Below are positions 1-9,148 of a stretch of DNA of 46,540 nucleotides, piece after piece. Numbering within the stretch: position 1 is the first letter of the stretch; the number at the start of each line of letters is the position of its first letter. The position numbers and the translations under genes are program-made. Source of the stretch: Myxococcales bacterium (GTDB lineage Bacteria; Myxococcota_A; Polyangia; Polyangiales; Polyangiaceae). The stretch is from positions 1 through 46,540 of the forward strand of contig JANXLV010000341.1 of NCBI GenBank assembly GCA_025355005.1, given 5' to 3'. The notes under the pieces were generated by a model. That model was not told the origin of the DNA, ran no database searches, and saw only the letters and a program-made list of their open reading frames with translations.

Positions 1-367
1 GACGCGCACGACTTCGTGGCCGTCTGCGGCGATCTTGAAATTTCGGGCTCCGCGCCGACGACATGGGCTTCACGAGCTGCGCAACCCCGCGCGGCTCGCA
101 CTTCCGAAGGGATCCCATCATGTCGCCCATCGCACTGTCACAACGACAACGACGACGACCCTCGACCTCGGAAGCAACAACGTCATCACAAGAGAGCGAC
201 CGCAGCGGGCGCGATCCAGCCAACCAGTAAACCACCCCTTCGCGAAGCGAAGGTTGGCGCTAGCCACGCGGGGGAGGCTCGCGAGCGGAGCTCGTGAGGG
301 GGACGTAGTCCCCACCAGGGTTGGCAGCTGATAGCCACGACCTCATGCGGAGGTCATCGCGCACCCG
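1..367. other. gene-free stretch downstream of clpX, hairpin-rich
   Basis: No convincing gene is visible. Open frames on both strands lack coding-type codon bias except in the first 40-60 bases, which could be the edge of a neighbouring gene cut by the window. Positions about 135-170 hold a short CAACGA/ACGACG simple repeat. Positions 237-253 form a 7-bp stem with a GAA loop (CCTTCGC / GCGAAGG). Positions 299-313 form a 6-bp stem with a GTA loop (GGGGAC / GTCCCC). The stretch between them also has short palindromes. The hairpins lie just past the clpX stop codon, so they could end or stabilise the clpX transcript, or belong to a dispersed repeat. Neither hairpin is followed by a T-run. Confidence 0.5.
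237..313. repeat. cluster of small inverted repeats after clpX
   Basis: Two perfect hairpins (237-253 and 299-313) flank a purine-rich stretch containing GCTCGCGAGC and GAGCTC palindromes. The compact spacing and tight 3-nt loops resemble small palindromic dispersed elements. Copy number elsewhere in the genome cannot be judged from one window. Confidence 0.35.
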
Positions 368-1624
<1,257 letters not shown>

Positions 1625-1771
1625 GTCCGCCTCTTTCGGTCTATACGGCCCGTTCGACCGTTGAGTTCACACGCGATTCGATCCCGCCGACACACAAACT
1701 CTAGACTTCGTGGCCAGTTCTCGCAAGCTTGTGGCGTTTTTCCCACGCGCCCGCCGCCTTGCCTCGCCGGA

Positions 1772-2461
1772 CTACTTGTCCTTGCTGTCCTTGCCGTCCT
1801 TGCCCTCGCCGCCCTTCTTGGGGGGCGTCATCACCTGATCGATCAGACCGTATTCCTTCGCCGCGGCAGCGCCGAGGTAGAAGTCACGATCCATGTCCTT
1901 CTCGATGTCCGCGCGCGGCTTGCCCGTCGCGTTGATCAGGATCTCTGCGAGCACCGACTTGAGGTGCTTGATCTCGCGCGCCTGGATCTCGATGTCGGAG
2001 GCCTGACCGCGTGCGCCGCCGTGCGGCTGGTGAATCATGATGCGCGCGTTCGGGAGCGCGTAGCGCTTGCCCTTCTGGCCAGCCGCAAGGAGCACGGAGC
2101 CCATGCTCGCCGCCATACCGAGGCACGTCGTCGAAACCGAACAACGCACATGCTGCATGGTGTCGAAGATCGCGAGACCGCTATAGACCACGCCGCCCGG
2201 AGAGTTGATGTAGAGCATCACCTCCTTGTCCGGATCCTCGCTCTCGAGGAACAGGAACTGAGCGATGATGATGTTGGCGACGTCGTCGTTGATCTCGGTG
2301 CCGAGGAAGACGATCCGGTCCTTGAGGAGCCGGCTGAAGATGTCCCAGTTGCGCTCGCCGCGGTGCGTGGTCTCCACGACGGTGGGGTACGGGATGAACG
2401 ACCGGGTCGACTCCCTCTCGAGGATGTCCAGTGCCTGCGCGCGCGTTTCGGGACGTTTCAT
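1772..2461 (-). CDS. clpP: ATP-dependent Clp protease, proteolytic subunit ClpP
   Basis: ClpP is the serine peptidase that forms the double-heptamer chamber served by ClpX. The catalytic triad is visible: Ser119 in AASMG, His144 in IHQP and Asp193 in DRDF (numbered from the start chosen here). The ATG at 2461 is preferred over an upstream one at 2491 because AAGGA sits 7 nt before it; the product is then 229 residues. The C-terminus carries an extra Lys/Asp/Gly-rich tail (about 215-229), longer than in E. coli ClpP, where the tail shapes the axial face that contacts ClpX. It lies between tig (77 nt upstream) and clpX, probably in one transcription unit. Confidence 0.97.
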   Translation of the reverse strand: MKRPETRAQALDILERESTRSFIPYPTVVETTHRGERNWDIFSRLLKDRIVFLGTEINDDVANIIIAQFLFLESEDPDKEVMLYINSPGGVVYSGLAIFDTMQHVRCSVSTTCLGMAASMGSVLLAAGQKGKRYALPNARIMIHQPHGGARGQASDIEIQAREIKHLKSVLAEILINATGKPRADIEKDMDRDFYLGAAAAKEYGLIDQVMTPPKKGGEGKDGKDSKDK

Positions 2462-2538
2462 TGATTGTTCCTTGGTCTTCGCTGGCGGCACCCCGCGACG
2501 ACCTCGCTCTGAGGGTACGTCGCAGTGCCGCGTGGGAT

Positions 2539-3924
2539 TTACTTCTTCTCGGCTTTTGTGGCCTTCTCTTTGGCGGGCTTGTCGGAAGCCTTTTCCTCTG
2601 AAGCCTTCTCGGGAGCCTTCTCTTCCGAAGCCTTGGGAGCCGGGGGGTCGCCGTCAAGGATCTTGGACTTCGATTCCACGAAATCCAGGATCTTGTCCTC
2701 GAGGATCATGCCGATGAGGATGTCGCGCTTGTCCTTGGCCCTGTACTCAGCCCGCAGCTTGGCGACGTTCTTCCCCGTCTCCTCAGCAAGCTCTGCCAGA
2801 CCCTTCTCGATGTCCTCGTCGTTGACCTTGAACTCGTGCTTCCTGGCGATGGCCGCCATGAGGAGGCCCGCGCGCACCTTGCGCTCTGCGTCCGCGAGGA
2901 TGCTCGCGTGCAGCGCCTGGCCCTGCTCCTGCGTGATGCGCTGACCGGCGCGCCGCGCCTGCATCACGATCTCCTGCTCCATGATCTGGCACTGCTGCTG
3001 GACCAGGCTCGGAGGAACGTCGCACGAGTTGTTCTCGTTGAGCTTCGTGACGATCTGCTCGGCGAGCGCCGTCTCCGCGCGATCCTTCGCGGCCTTCTCG
3101 AGCTTCGTGTGGATGTCAGCGCGCAGCTCGATCAACGTGGTGAACGAGCCAACATCCTTCGCGAACTCGTCGTCGAGCGCGGGGAGAACCTTCTCCTTCA
3201 GATCCGTGATGCTCGTGTGGAACGTGCCCGTCTTGCCGCGGAAGTCGGCGCGCGGGTGGTTGTCCGCGAACTTCGCCTCGGCCGTGACCTTGTCGCCGGC
3301 CTTCTTGCCGCTGAGCGCAACGTCGAGCTCGGGAAGGGCCTGACCTGCGCCGAGCTCGAGCTGAATGCCCTGCCCGCCGCCGTCCTTGATCTCCTTGCCG
3401 TCCACCGAGAGCGTGAAGTCGATGGTGACCACGTCACCAGCCTTCGCGTCGCGCGCCGGCTCGGGTGCCTTCAGCTGCGCGTGCCGCTGACGCAAGCCCT
3501 CGAGCTGCTCCTCGACCTGCTTCTCGTCGACCTGGACCTTAGGGCGGTAGAGCTCGAAGCCCTCGAACTTGACGCTCTCGATCTCCGGCTGGACCTCGAA
3601 GCGCGCCTTGTACGCGAACACGGCGCCCACACCGACCGCGCCGGCTTCCACGGCAGGCTGCGAGATGGGCGTGACGTTGTTCTCCGAGAGCGCCTTCGGC
3701 AACGTGCTCTGCACGATGCTCTGCGCGACGTCGTTCGAGACCTGCGACCCGAACAGCCGCTTCAGCACGTCGCGCGGAGCCTTCCCGGGGCGGAACCCCT
3801 TGATGTGGGCGCGCTTGCCAAGCGTGACGTACGCCTTTTCGACTTCTTGTTTGACGGTCTCGACCGGGACTTCCACGGCGAGCTCCATCACGACCGGTGA
3901 GATGCGTGAGACTGTGACTTGCAT
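2539..3924 (-). CDS. tig: trigger factor (ribosome-associated chaperone, PPIase)
   Basis: Trigger factor docks at the ribosome exit tunnel and folds nascent chains. The ribosome-binding signature GFRPGKAP follows the N-terminal beta-alpha domain. The FKBP-type PPIase domain sits around residues 150-240 and the helical C-terminal chaperone arms follow. The protein ends in a Lys/Glu/Ala-rich tail of about 35 residues (repeated EEKA/EKAS) that is probably disordered. The ATG at 3924 is preferred to the one at 3957 because the family begins MQVTV-like and the longer start overlaps a promoter-like sequence (TTGGAT, 17 nt, TATAGC). The length of 461 is slightly above E. coli (432), mostly due to the tail. 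It is the first gene of the tig-clpP-clpX cluster. Confidence 0.95.
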   Translation of the reverse strand: MQVTVSRISPVVMELAVEVPVETVKQEVEKAYVTLGKRAHIKGFRPGKAPRDVLKRLFGSQVSNDVAQSIVQSTLPKALSENNVTPISQPAVEAGAVGVGAVFAYKARFEVQPEIESVKFEGFELYRPKVQVDEKQVEEQLEGLRQRHAQLKAPEPARDAKAGDVVTIDFTLSVDGKEIKDGGGQGIQLELGAGQALPELDVALSGKKAGDKVTAEAKFADNHPRADFRGKTGTFHTSITDLKEKVLPALDDEFAKDVGSFTTLIELRADIHTKLEKAAKDRAETALAEQIVTKLNENNSCDVPPSLVQQQCQIMEQEIVMQARRAGQRITQEQGQALHASILADAERKVRAGLLMAAIARKHEFKVNDEDIEKGLAELAEETGKNVAKLRAEYRAKDKRDILIGMILEDKILDFVESKSKILDGDPPAPKASEEKAPEKASEEKASDKPAKEKATKAEKK

Positions 3925-3978
3925 GACGGACCGCAAGCTATAAACGGACTGCCCCACGAATCCAAGGCTGCTCGTGGG
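3925..3978 (-). promoter_or_regulatory. possible tig promoter with overlapping inverted repeat
   Basis: On the minus strand a TTGGAT / 17 nt / TATAGC pair ends 12 nt before the tig ATG. A 7-bp inverted repeat (CCCACGA / TCGTGGG, 3953-3959 and 3972-3978) overlaps the proposed -35 region and could be an operator or a weak hairpin after the upstream lipoprotein gene. The T-run at 3989-3997 lies on the wrong side for an intrinsic terminator. Confidence 0.3.
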
Positions 3979-4005
3979 TCAAGTAGCGAAAAAAATTACG
4001 ACGGC

Positions 4006-5238
4006 TCAGCGGAACCGGACCCTGCGAAGCTCCTCGGTCGGGACGTCGGAGAGGTCGGCGTTGAGGCGACCAATTGTATAGTACACGTAATCACCGAGCA
4101 CGGCGGCGGACGTGAGCGACGAGATCGCCGTGGCGAGCAGCTGCGGATTCGAGCCGTCGATCGGGTACAGCACGAGCTTCGAGCCGAGCGAGCCAGGGAT
4201 GTCACAGCCCTCGATGGCAACGACCGCGTTCGGCGCGCGATAGATGCTCTTGTAGACGGCGGAGCTGCCCTGATCGCACGTGACGACGTTCGCGGCGGGG
4301 AGCGCGGTGCCGAGCCCGTTCGCCGTGTAGCGCGCGACTCGGATCTCGAACATGGTCGCCCACACCAGGTTGTCGTCCACGGCGGTGAGACCGATGACCT
4401 CGTTCTGGGGCATGAAGTTGAATGCGGTGTTGTCCGCCACGTTGCGCGCGCCGATGTGGTCGGTCGCGGTGCCGGCGAACGAGTCCACCCAACCAAACCA
4501 CATGGAGGCGGGGTTGTCGTTTGCGGTCACGTAGTCGACGCTGCCGGTGAGCCCGCTGTTCGCGGTGTACGCGGGCTTGGCGGTCGTGGGCTCGATGACG
4601 CGAACCGCGCGCGTGCTGGACGTCACGGGGGCGCCGTAGAGCAGCGTGTCCGTCTCGACGAACTCCGCCTGGTAGAACCAGGTCTCGTTCGCGACCGTGC
4701 GCTCGAAGGTGAAGCTCGCGTCGTTCTTCAGGCACGTGACGTACTCGCTCGCCGCGTACGACTCGCTCGTGAAGCAGATGTGCGCGGCGTTCGTGGCGAG
4801 GCGCTTGTAGTTGCTCGGGCCGGTGGTGACGGTGGGCAGACAGCTGCCGATCTTGCAGGTGCCAGCGGGATCCCACGTGCGGACGGCGGAGACCTTGCCG
4901 CCATCGATCTTGGCGTGCTCACGGAACGCGAGCCTCTGACCGAGGACGTTCAGCTCGCCGGGCGACAGGAGACCAGTGACGACGGTCTGCGGCTGGCAGA
5001 TCGGTGCGGGCCCGGGACAGAGCGATGGCCCTGCGTCTTTGCCAGCGTCGAAGGATGCGTCCTTGCTGGTGCCCGCGTCCTTCCCAGCTGCGTCAGCGGC
5101 GACCGCACCATCCGCGAGGCCGCCCTCCGCGCCACCGTCGTCGGTAAGCAGCGGCGCGTTGTCGTCGATCCCGAACACGCCGCGGCATGCGCCGAGCAGC
5201 ACGAGCAATCCCAGGCCGACGGAAGCGCGCCTCACCAT
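4006..5238 (-). CDS. predicted lipoprotein, beta-propeller-like, unknown function
   Basis: The 410-residue product begins with a short basic segment, a hydrophobic stretch and the lipobox LLGAC (Cys at about 18), followed by RGVFGIDD, a start seen in many Polyangiales lipoproteins. An Asp/Ala/Gly-rich linker (about 25-75) leads to a domain with repeated strand-rich units (for example LVWATMF, VYKSIYRAP, YVYYTIG) that look like propeller blades. Paired cysteines are present. No catalytic motif is recognised. The ATG has no Shine-Dalgarno sequence, but TAACAT lies at 5250-5245, exactly 6 nt upstream, suggesting a leaderless transcript. It is a probable outer-surface or periplasmic lipid-anchored protein. 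Confidence 0.75.
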   Translation of the reverse strand: MVRRASVGLGLLVLLGACRGVFGIDDNAPLLTDDGGAEGGLADGAVAADAAGKDAGTSKDASFDAGKDAGPSLCPGPAPICQPQTVVTGLLSPGELNVLGQRLAFREHAKIDGGKVSAVRTWDPAGTCKIGSCLPTVTTGPSNYKRLATNAAHICFTSESYAASEYVTCLKNDASFTFERTVANETWFYQAEFVETDTLLYGAPVTSSTRAVRVIEPTTAKPAYTANSGLTGSVDYVTANDNPASMWFGWVDSFAGTATDHIGARNVADNTAFNFMPQNEVIGLTAVDDNLVWATMFEIRVARYTANGLGTALPAANVVTCDQGSSAVYKSIYRAPNAVVAIEGCDIPGSLGSKLVLYPIDGSNPQLLATAISSLTSAAVLGDYVYYTIGRLNADLSDVPTEELRRVRFR

Positions 5239-5363
5239 TGAGCGATGTTAGCGCAAAAAGAAGCCCCCGGGCCGTGACACGCGTCGCAAGAGCGACAGCG
5301 TGCGGGCACGAGGGCATTAAGCGAAAAAGTATCTGCGCGTGTGCGCGTTTCCCGTCTCCCCTC

Positions 5364-5555
5364 TCAGTCGTCGTCGTCTTCGTCTTTGTTCTTGGGGTCG
5401 TACTCGTCGTAGGTGTCGTCGAAGAGCAGGTCGCTCTGACCCTCGAACGTCGTCTCCTGCATCAGGTCCTCGTAGGAGAACCCGACCTTGAACTGCGGGC
5501 GCAGCTCTTCGCGCTGAAAGTCTTCGATGCTTCGGTAGTTCTTGGGAACGGCCAT
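5364..5555 (-). CDS. small acidic protein, unknown function
   Basis: This 63-residue protein starts at the ATG at 5555, which has GAGGA 7 nt upstream; a longer frame from 5606 lacks such support. It is rich in Asp and Glu, has an aromatic-rich middle (FKVGFSYEDLM) and ends in a run of acidic residues (DEDDDD). It has no membrane segment. The strong ribosome binding site and GC-rich third positions argue that it is real. Small acidic proteins of this kind often bind a partner, but no function can be assigned. It lies downstream of another possible small gene on the same strand (5682-5867). Confidence 0.6.
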   Translation of the reverse strand: MAVPKNYRSIEDFQREELRPQFKVGFSYEDLMQETTFEGQSDLLFDDTYDEYDPKNKDEDDDD

Positions 5556-5681
5556 GGGTGAGTCCTCGGTCGCAAAAGGGGTCGAAGGAAAAAGGAAACG
5601 GCTCACGGCGCCTGCGCGCCGCGCTTCGGTAGGTGCTTTCGGAAGTGCCCGCGCTCCCTTTCGGGGACGCGGAGCGCGCGC

Positions 5682-5867
5682 TCACTCGGCTCGGCTGATC
5701 CCGTCTTCGCCCGACACGCTCTCGGTCGGTGACGTCGAAGAAGGCCGAAGCTCCGTGACCGTGCCCATCGCGTCCATGCTCGGCGATGCCCAGAACCTGC
5801 GCTCGAGGACGCGCTCGACGGAGCCGTCGAACGAGACGATGAGGGCGTGGGCTAGTTGCTTTCGCAT
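5682..5867 (-). CDS. possible small protein, unknown function
   Basis: The frame starting at the ATG at 5867 (61 residues) has strongly GC-biased third codon positions, like neighbouring real genes. It encodes a plausible globular start (LAHALIVSFDGSVERVLERR) and a Ser/Thr/Glu-rich tail. A GTG at 5897 would add ten residues. No Shine-Dalgarno sequence is seen. It would be transcribed divergently from parA and upstream of the 63-residue acidic protein. It could be an artefact, because no family is recognised. Confidence 0.4.
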   Translation of the reverse strand: MRKQLAHALIVSFDGSVERVLERRFWASPSMDAMGTVTELRPSSTSPTESVSGEDGISRAE

Positions 5868-5983
5868 GGGATGGTTCACGTGGATGGGAGGACGCACCCG
5901 AGCACCGCATCACTGCGGCGTCTTCGTTGTCCTACATCTGACGACACCGTACTACGTCGGTTCCGAACCACCAAAAAATGCAA

Positions 5984-6001
5984 GTGCTTTTTTGCAAGCA
6001 C
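5984..6001. repeat. hairpin in AT-rich patch upstream of parA
   Basis: GTGCTT (5984-5989) pairs with AAGCAC (5996-6001) in a notably AT-rich patch (about 5965-6000) within an otherwise GC-rich segment. On the minus strand the stem is followed within 5 nt by six T residues, as in an intrinsic terminator, but no minus-strand gene ends here. It may instead mark the parA / small-gene divergent promoter region. Confidence 0.25.
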
Positions 6002-6122
6002 GTGCGCCTTCACGAGCCGCGGCCATGCGCCGACCACCCCCCGCCAATCACAGGTGTTCGGTGTGACCATGACCGTCGCGGGTTGCGATGGATGTCGCGC
6101 GCGAATAAAACGGCTGGTCCCG

Positions 6123-6947
6123 ATGGCGCTCAAGACCGCAACGAAGAAGACGCGCGTGCTCTGCGTGGTGAACCAGAAAGGCGGCGTCGGAAAGACGACG
6201 ACTGCGGTGAACCTCGCGGCCAGCGTCGCGGCAGCGGAGAAGCGCACGCTGCTCGTGGACCTGGACCCGCAGGGCAACGCCAGCTCTGGCGTCGGTGTCC
6301 GCGGCGGCACGCGCGAGAAGACCGTGTATGATGCACTCATCGGCCGGGCGACGTTCGCGGAGATCATATGCCCGACCGAGGTGCCTCACCTCTTCGTCGC
6401 GCCGGCCACCCAGGATCTCGTCGCTGCGGAGATCGAGCTCGTGGACGAGGCCGACCGCGCGAACCGCCTCCGCAACCTGCTCGAGCACGTCCGCGCGGAC
6501 TACGACTACATCTTCATCGACTGCCCGCCGTCGCTCGGGCTGCTCACCGTGAACGCGCTCGCAGCGGCGGACCGCGTGCTGGTGCCGCTGCAGTGCGAGT
6601 ACTACGCGCTCGAGGGGCTCACCCACCTGATGGCGACGATCGACCGCGTGAAGAACGGCATCAACAAGAACCTCGACGTCGAAGGCATCGTGCTGACGAT
6701 GTTCGATCCGCGAAACAACCTGGCGCACCAGGTCGCGGAGGAGGTGAAGAACCATTTCTTCGTCTTCGACTCCGTCATCCCGCGCAACGTGCGCCTGTCA
6801 GAGGCACCGTCGCACGGCAAGCCCGTCATCTTGTACGACGTTCAGTCGAAAGGCTCGCAGGGCTACCTGGCGCTCGCGCGTGAGCTCATCAAGCGTCACG
6901 AAAAGCTCGACGCAGGCCAGAAGGTCCGCGAAGGAGCACGCGCGTGA
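6123..6947 (+). CDS. parA: chromosome partitioning ATPase ParA (Soj type)
   Basis: ParA is the nucleoid-bound ATPase that moves ParB-parS complexes during chromosome segregation. The deviant Walker A KGGVGKTT is near residue 17, the second motif VDLDPQGNAS follows at about 40, and Walker B FIDCPPSLGLLT is near 125. There is no N-terminal helix-turn-helix, so this is the short chromosomal Soj class rather than a plasmid P1-type ParA. The ATG at 6123 gives 274 residues and places the P-loop where the family has it; in-frame ATGs at 5856 and 6069 would add an unrelated N-terminus. The last codons overlap the parB start (GTGA), implying translational coupling. Confidence 0.95.
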   Translation: MALKTATKKTRVLCVVNQKGGVGKTTTAVNLAASVAAAEKRTLLVDLDPQGNASSGVGVRGGTREKTVYDALIGRATFAEIICPTEVPHLFVAPATQDLVAAEIELVDEADRANRLRNLLEHVRADYDYIFIDCPPSLGLLTVNALAAADRVLVPLQCEYYALEGLTHLMATIDRVKNGINKNLDVEGIVLTMFDPRNNLAHQVAEEVKNHFFVFDSVIPRNVRLSEAPSHGKPVILYDVQSKGSQGYLALARELIKRHEKLDAGQKVREGARA

Positions 6948-7822
6948 TCGAGAAGAAGCGCGCGCTTGGACGTGGGCTCGACGCACTGTTGCCGCAGGCG
7001 CCCACGCGCGGCGCTGCGACGTATGGCGACAAGAGCGTCTTCCTGTGTCCGATAGAGAAGCTCGTCGCCCAGAAGGGCCAGCCGCGTCAGCACTTCGATA
7101 AGAAGGCGCTCGAGGAGCTCAGCGCCAGCATCAAGGAGCACGGACTCCTGGAGCCGCTGGTCGTGCGCCGCGCGCCGGGAGCGCCGGACAAGTTCGAGAT
7201 CATCGCGGGCGAGCGCCGCTTCCGCGCGTCGCAGAAGGCGGGCCTCCACGAGGTGCTCGTGGTCGTGAAGGACGTGTCGCCGAAGGCCGCGTTCGAGCTC
7301 GCGCTGGTGGAGAACATCCAGCGCGAAGACCTGAACCCCGTGGAGCTTGCAGAGGCGCTCGATCGCCTCGTCAAGGAGCACGGCTACACGCAGGACGCTC
7401 TCGGTGAGAAGCTCAAGAAGGATCGCTCCACCATCACCAACAACCTTCGCCTCCTCAAGCTCCCGCCGCGTGTGCGCGCGCGCATCATCACCGGTGAGCT
7501 GAGCGAGGGGCACGCACGAGCGCTGCTCGGCGCAGAGGACGCGAAGGCGATCGAGGAGCTCGCGGAGAAGGTCATCCGCGGTCAGCTCAACGTGCGCCAG
7601 ACCGAAGAGCTCGTCCGGGGCAACAAGAACGGCAAGGCCGGCAAGAAGGGCGCGGACAAGAACGCGACCAGCAAGACCGCCTCCGTGCGTGACCTGGAGA
7701 CGCGCCTCGGGCGAAAGCTCGGGACGAAGATCGACGTCCGCGACAAGGGCGGCAAGGGAGAGATCGCGATCCCCTATGCAGACCTGGACGCGCTCGACCG
7801 CTTGCTCGCAAAGCTCTTGTAG
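6944..7822 (+). CDS. parB: chromosome partitioning protein ParB (CTPase, parS-binding)
   Basis: ParB loads at parS as a CTP-dependent clamp and recruits SMC. The 292-residue protein shows an N-terminal basic leader (KRALGRGLDALLP), the CTP-binding motifs GERRFRAS and ENIQREDLNP, the helix-turn-helix around TQDALGEKLKKDRSTI, and a Lys/Gly linker followed by a C-terminal dimerisation segment with LDRLLAKLL at the end. The GTG start overlaps the parA stop and has AAGGAG 7 nt upstream. smc lies about 7 kb away on the same strand, so loader and partition genes are close but not in one operon. Confidence 0.96.
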   Translation: MIEKKRALGRGLDALLPQAPTRGAATYGDKSVFLCPIEKLVAQKGQPRQHFDKKALEELSASIKEHGLLEPLVVRRAPGAPDKFEIIAGERRFRASQKAGLHEVLVVVKDVSPKAAFELALVENIQREDLNPVELAEALDRLVKEHGYTQDALGEKLKKDRSTITNNLRLLKLPPRVRARIITGELSEGHARALLGAEDAKAIEELAEKVIRGQLNVRQTEELVRGNKNGKAGKKGADKNATSKTASVRDLETRLGRKLGTKIDVRDKGGKGEIAIPYADLDALDRLLAKLL

Positions 7823-7833
7823 TGCATCGAACC

Positions 7834-8205
7834 ATGCGGCTTCGCTCGTTCAAGCTGCGCTTCTCGGACGTGCATGTGCGCATCGTTCCTGCGACGGATG
7901 CGCTCGGCTGCCCGTTTGCAGGGCCTGGCGTTGATCTTCGCGGCGACGACGCGACGCGGGTGCTCGGCGCGGCGAGTGACATCGTGAAGTGGTTCACCGA
8001 CAGGGAGCCGGGCGCGCGCCTTCGCAGCTTCTCCATCGACCTCGAGACCGGCAGGGCGCTCGCGACCATCGAGGACACTCCCAGGCCGCGCGTCATCGAG
8101 AGCCGCGGTGACGTCGAGCTTCGTGCCGCCGCAGATGCGCTGGCGCCGTCCCTGTGCGCGCTCTGCGCCGCGGCGCTCGCACGACGCGTGCAGTCTACAA
8201 GTTGA
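7834..8205 (+). CDS. hypothetical protein downstream of parB
   Basis: The frame follows parB with almost no gap. A GTG at 7822 overlaps the last base of the parB stop and would add four residues; the ATG at 7834 is used here. The product of about 123 residues has a mixed alpha/beta pattern, a conserved-looking segment (ASDIVKWFTDREPGARLRSFSIDLETG) and an Ala/Leu-rich C-terminus with CALCAAAL. Codon bias is typical of the region. It ends 11 bp inside the convergent lipoprotein gene. No family was recognised; it is probably co-transcribed with parAB. Confidence 0.55.
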   Translation: MRLRSFKLRFSDVHVRIVPATDALGCPFAGPGVDLRGDDATRVLGAASDIVKWFTDREPGARLRSFSIDLETGRALATIEDTPRPRVIESRGDVELRAAADALAPSLCALCAAALARRVQSTS

Positions 8206-9148
8206 TCAGATCCTGCGGCGACGCGCGGCGCAGCTGCTCGGCGAGATCCGGCGGCAGCTCCACGTGGACGCGAACGTCGCGATTTCCCTCTCGCGCGATG
8301 GTGGCCGTGCCGAGCCACCCGAAGCGCCGGCTGGGATCCGAAACGAGGCGCTTCTTGATGTCCTCGAGCGCGATGGCGGAGAAGCCGGCCTGGTCGTCGT
8401 TCTTGTAGCGGACGATGACGTTCACGCCCTTCTTGTCGGGCAAGAGCTCCGCGATGATGGCCTCGAGCTTTTCGGTGACGGCCGCGAGCGCGCCGTGCTG
8501 ACGTGGCCGGCCCTTGAGGAGCTCCGTGGCGTCGATGCGGATGATGGCGAGCGCCTTTTCGTCTCCGTAGCTCGGCAGGGGGCGCCCCGTGGGATTCGCG
8601 AACACCTGCCGTGCGCGCTTCTGCATGCCGTCACTCGCGATGACCCAGGTGCGATGCGGCAGCACGAACAGCGACAGGTCGCCGCCGCGCGTGCTCACGT
8701 ACTCGCTGACGTTCCGGGCCTCGGCGCCCTTCTGGAACATGGACTGGCCGCGATCGTCGCCCAGGCGGTCCGGTGACTTCTCCGCGGGCACGCCGGAGAG
8801 CACGAGCATCGTCCCGTTGCGCCGGTCGGCGGACGACACGATGACGAGCTCCTCCACGGATGCCAGCACGTCGAGCGACGGCGTGCTGCCCTCGTGCGCC
8901 ATCGTGGCCGCGAGGCCCGCGCGGAAGAGCGGACCGAATACAGGATCGTGAAGGAGCGCCTTCGGCCTCACGACGGCGGTGAGCGCCTCGTTGCCTTCGA
9001 TGGCATCCTGCCAGGCCGCGCCTTGCGGCTCCGCGGGCGGCGGCTTGGGCGGCGGGCCACACCCAGCGCCGAGCACCGCGCCGGACGCGAGCCCGAAGGA
9101 GAGGAGCGCCGCGGCCAGGCACGCTCTTGCGCGCACGAGCGGCGTCAT
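8195..9148 (-). CDS. predicted lipoprotein, last gene of the aro-cmk operon
   Basis: The 317-residue product starts with a signal peptide (hydrophobic stretch after RARA) ending in the lipobox LGAGC, followed by a Pro-rich linker. The mature part is a single soluble domain of unknown function. Its layout (early segment about a LLHDPVFG-type loop, then VLSG, then a GGDLSLFVLPHRTWVIAS strand pair, then MQKRARQV) resembles the lipoprotein encoded at 11225-12172 in the same operon, suggesting ancient paralogues. The ATG overlaps the cmk stop (ATGA), so it is translationally coupled to cmk. It converges with the gene at 7834-8205. Confidence 0.75.
   Translation of the reverse strand: MTPLVRARACLAAALLSFGLASGAVLGAGCGPPPKPPPAEPQGAAWQDAIEGNEALTAVVRPKALLHDPVFGPLFRAGLAATMAHEGSTPSLDVLASVEELVIVSSADRRNGTMLVLSGVPAEKSPDRLGDDRGQSMFQKGAEARNVSEYVSTRGGDLSLFVLPHRTWVIASDGMQKRARQVFANPTGRPLPSYGDEKALAIIRIDATELLKGRPRQHGALAAVTEKLEAIIAELLPDKKGVNVIVRYKNDDQAGFSAIALEDIKKRLVSDPSRRFGWLGTATIAREGNRDVRVHVELPPDLAEQLRRASPQDLINL

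Noticed and set aside
5245..5275. GCCCGGGGGC followed by TTCTTTTT (minus strand) as an intrinsic terminator
   Set aside because: The stem would be 4 bp with a 2-nt loop and it directly abuts the -10 and start codon of the next gene on the same strand.
8259..8268. TCCACGTGGA palindrome close to parAB, like a parS core
   Set aside because: It lies inside a lipoprotein gene where codons explain it, the outer bases of the parS consensus do not match, and CCACGTGG-like words are frequent in this GC-rich sequence.
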